DNA from: SKHV01 sp963678565
Lineage (GTDB): Bacteria; Bacteroidota; Bacteroidia; Bacteroidales; Prolixibacteraceae
Assembly: GCA_963678565.1 (NCBI GenBank)
Contig: OY782875.1
Span: 3,410,001 to 3,474,000, forward strand
Direction of reading: 5' to 3'
Length of the DNA stretch: 64,000 bases
Below the pieces are notes generated by a model that was not told the origin of the DNA, searched no databases, and saw only the letters and a list, made by a program, of their open reading frames with translations. Within the stretch, counting starts at the first letter, position 1, and each line of letters begins with the position of its first letter. Shown here one piece after another: positions 61,810-64,000 of the stretch. Made by a program: the position numbers and the translations under genes.

Positions 61810-64000
61810 TTATAAATTTTGATGGAACGATCGGGTTAAAACTTCCTCTTGCTGCTCGCGCGATAAGCGTACAAAATTAACAGCATAACCCGACACGCGA
61901 ATTGTAAGCTGAGGATAGTTTTCAGGATGATCCATTGCATCTTTCAATAATTCTCGGTCGAGCACATTCACATTTAAGTGTTGTGCATTTTTACTGAAAT
62001 AGCCATCGAGCATGGTTACTAAATTTCCGATTTGAGAAGCTTCAGTTGGCCCTAACGATTTTGGTACAATCGAGAAAGTATTTGAAATTCCATCCATTGA
62101 ATCGCGGTAATCAATTTTAGCCACCGAATTTAATGATGCAATCGCACCGTGGGTATCGCGCCCGTGCATCGGATTGGCACCGGGTGCAAAGGCAACCCCT
62201 TTTTCACGACCGTCGGGGGTAGCTCCTGTTTTCTTACCATAAACCACATTCGAGGTAATGGTTAAAACCGAAAGCGTTGGATTTGCATTTTTATAAACCG
62301 GAAGGGTTTGTAATTCCTTGCTAAAATGAGCAACTACATCGCGCGCAATAAAATCAACACGATCATCGTCGTTTCCGTATTTTGGATAATCTCCTGCAAT
62401 TTGGAAATCAACTGTTAAACCATCTTCATTACGAATTGGTTTCACTTTGGCATGCTTAATTGCTGAAAGCGAATCGGCAACAATCGATAATCCGGCAATA
62501 CCATAGGCCAAGTTAATTCTTGGATTGGTATCAATCAGCGCCATTTGAGCCTTTTCGTAATAGTATTTATCGTGCATGTAGTGAATGATGTTCATCGATT
62601 CGTTGTACACACGTGCCACTTCTTTCATGGCTAGCTTGAAATTGGCAATTACTTTATCATAATCGAGGTACTCTTCTTCCAAATATGGAATTCCATCGAT
62701 CATTTGAGTTCCGGTCATTTCGCACTGCCCCTTGTTGATGGCTAGCAATAAAGTTTTAGCCAAATTGGTACGTGCCCCGAAAAACTGAATGTGCTTTCCT
62801 AATTCTTGAAACGAAACACAACAAGCAATTCCATAATCGTCGGAACTACAGCTGTTTCTCATCAAGTCGTCGTTCTCGTATTGAATTGACGAGGTATCGA
62901 TCGAAACTTTCGCACAGAATTCTTTAAATCCTTTCGGCAACATATTCGACCAAAGCACGGTAATATTTGGCTCGGGCGATGGGCCTAAATTGTATAGGGT
63001 ATTCAAAAAGCGGAAAGCTGTTTTGGTAACTTTGGTTCTTCCATCGAACAACATGCCCCCAATCGATTCGGTAACCCAAGTAGGGTCGCCGGCAAAGATT
63101 TGCTCATAAGCTTCCATGCGCAAATGACGCACCATACGCAACTTCATCACAAATTGGTCGATGTATTCTTGGGCTTCAACTTCGGTAATTGCACCGCTTT
63201 CAAGATCTTTTTGAATATAGATATCTAAAAATGAAGAAACACTTCCTAAAGACATGGCAGCTCCGTCTTGCTCTTTAACCGCCGCAAGGTAAGCCATGTA
63301 GGTCCATTGAACAGCCTCACGACCGTTTTCAGCCGGACGCGAAAGATCAAGATCGTAGCGTTTCCCCATCCCGATCATTTCGTTCAATGCTTTGATTTGT
63401 TCGGCAACTTCTTCTCGTAAACGAATAGTTGCATCGGTCATTGGACCAGTAATTCCTTCTAAGTCTTTCTTTTTGGCTTCAATCAAAAAATTAATTCCAT
63501 AAAGCGCCACACGACGGTAATCGCCAATAATTCGGCCACGGGCATAATTATCGGGCAATCCGGTAAGAAATCCTAACGATCTGAATTTTCTAATTTCGCT
63601 TGTGTAAGCATCAAAAACGCCATCGTTGTGCGTTTTCACGTAGTTGGCAAATGCATTGTCCACCTTATCGGATGGTTTTAAGCCATGTTCGTACAAAGCC
63701 TTTTGCACCACTTTATAACCACCATAAGGCTTCATGGCACGTTTAAGCAATTCGTCGGTTTGTAAACCCACAATTACCTCTTTGTCTTTGTCGATATAAC
63801 CAGCTGCAAATGAATTAACCATTGAAACAGTTTCCACATCAACATTTCGCAAACCATTACGCTCACGTTCTTCCTTCAATGCGACTTTACATTGTTCCCA
63901 CAATGCTTTCGTATTATCTGTTGGTCCAGATAAAAACTGATGATCGCCCTCGTAAGGTTTCACATTTAGTGACACAAAATCGCGGACATTAACCGCTTTT
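61810..64000 (-). CDS. pflB: Formate C-acetyltransferase (pyruvate formate-lyase), 5' end outside window
   Basis: This cleaves pyruvate with CoA to acetyl-CoA and formate. The frame is open to the window edge. The upstream codons read NVRDFVSLNVKPYEGDHQFL and align with NVRDF...PYEGD near residue 25 of E. coli PflB, so the true start is about 20-25 codons outside; the GTG at 63975 is not the start. The catalytic pair is Cys-Cys in SDDYGIACCVSF and the radical glycine is in RVSGYAVNF, 26 residues from the C-terminus (27 in E. coli). It heads the pflB-pflA-focA set. Confidence 0.96.
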   Translation of the reverse strand, partial: KAVNVRDFVSLNVKPYEGDHQFLSGPTDNTKALWEQCKVALKEERERNGLRNVDVETVSMVNSFAAGYIDKDKEVIVGLQTDELLKRAMKPYGGYKVVQKALYEHGLKPSDKVDNAFANYVKTHNDGVFDAYTSEIRKFRSLGFLTGLPDNYARGRIIGDYRRVALYGINFLIEAKKKDLEGITGPMTDATIRLREEVAEQIKALNEMIGMGKRYDLDLSRPAENGREAVQWTYMAYLAAVKEQDGAAMSLGSVSSFLDIYIQKDLESGAITEVEAQEYIDQFVMKLRMVRHLRMEAYEQIFAGDPTWVTESIGGMLFDGRTKVTKTAFRFLNTLYNLGPSPEPNITVLWSNMLPKGFKEFCAKVSIDTSSIQYENDDLMRNSCSSDDYGIACCVSFQELGKHIQFFGARTNLAKTLLLAINKGQCEMTGTQMIDGIPYLEEEYLDYDKVIANFKLAMKEVARVYNESMNIIHYMHDKYYYEKAQMALIDTNPRINLAYGIAGLSIVADSLSAIKHAKVKPIRNEDGLTVDFQIAGDYPKYGNDDDRVDFIARDVVAHFSKELQTLPVYKNANPTLSVLTITSNVVYGKKTGATPDGREKGVAFAPGANPMHGRDTHGAIASLNSVAKIDYRDSMDGISNTFSIVPKSLGPTEASQIGNLVTMLDGYFSKNAQHLNVNVLDRELLKDAMDHPENYPQLTIRVSGYAVNFVRLSREQQEEVLTRSFHQNL

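Noticed and set aside
63973..63975. GTG as start of pflB
   Set aside because: Upstream in-frame codons to the window edge encode the NVRDF segment conserved in PflB, so the gene continues outside the window.

Overview
The window is chromosomal DNA of low GC content from a Bacteroidota (Bacteroidetes) bacterium. The order Bacteroidales or Marinilabiliales fits best; genus cannot be fixed from sequence alone. The signs are promoters of the TAnnTTTG type with few Shine-Dalgarno sites, the dapB-lepB-wbqC order, a single-chain transketolase of the Bacteroides type, S46 dipeptidyl peptidase, DUF3857/transglutaminase paralogues, the 81-residue HTH protein typical of the phylum, and a focA-pflA-pflB set that points to mixed-acid fermentation under anaerobic or facultative conditions.

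Layout. 1-4756 (minus): C-terminally cut hybrid-sensor-like histidine kinase with about eleven PAS domains. 4958-7851 (plus): dapB, lepB and a WbqC-family gene. 7856-9085 (minus): a small membrane protein and thioredoxin. 9231-10646 (plus): tRNA nucleotidyltransferase. 10633-13063 (minus): a beta-helix lipoprotein and an EEP-family nuclease/phosphatase. 13281-19008: a peptidoglycan-scavenging locus (Na+/solute symporter and NamZ/DUF1343 on minus, GH3::beta-lactamase fusion on plus). 19242-21024 (plus): HTH protein, two identical tRNA-Val(UAC) genes, pectinesterase-like protein. 21082-25556: transketolase, polyprenol-phosphate mannosyltransferase, dihydroorotase. 25591-29381 (minus): two DUF3857/transglutaminase-like paralogues, both apparently damaged. 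29667-30041 (plus): single-domain response regulator. 30095-47605 (minus): the complete str-S10-spc-alpha ribosomal supercluster, including rpmJ (38 codons) and rpmD (59 codons), with secY and infA but without map and without tuf. 47884-50874 (minus): NUDIX hydrolase, X-Pro aminopeptidase, B3/B4-domain protein. 51173-54944 (plus): ClC channel with CBS domains, then two cobamide aminopropanol-arm genes. 54945-57647 (minus): GH78 alpha-L-rhamnosidase. 57956-60076 (plus): S46 peptidase with the arginine of DPP11 enzymes. 60173-64000 (minus): pflB (5' end outside the window), pflA, focA.

The most unusual structure is at 29324-29381. A tetranucleotide tract (GTTT on the coding strand, eight copies) lies inside the signal-peptide codons of a DUF3857 gene. 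The only good ATG upstream (29379-29381) is out of frame with the rest of the gene at eight copies, and would be in frame at six or nine copies. This is the arrangement of a slipped-strand phase-variable gene, here in the OFF state. The next gene of the same operon, a paralogue, carries an in-frame TAG near its 3' end with clearly coding sequence continuing after it.

The rest of the window is mostly housekeeping and well-known accessory functions. Promoter calls rest on matches to the Bacteroidota -7 element TAnnTTTG, with the -33 element usually weak, and are predictions. Genus-level identity, expression and phase variation cannot be established from this sequence.
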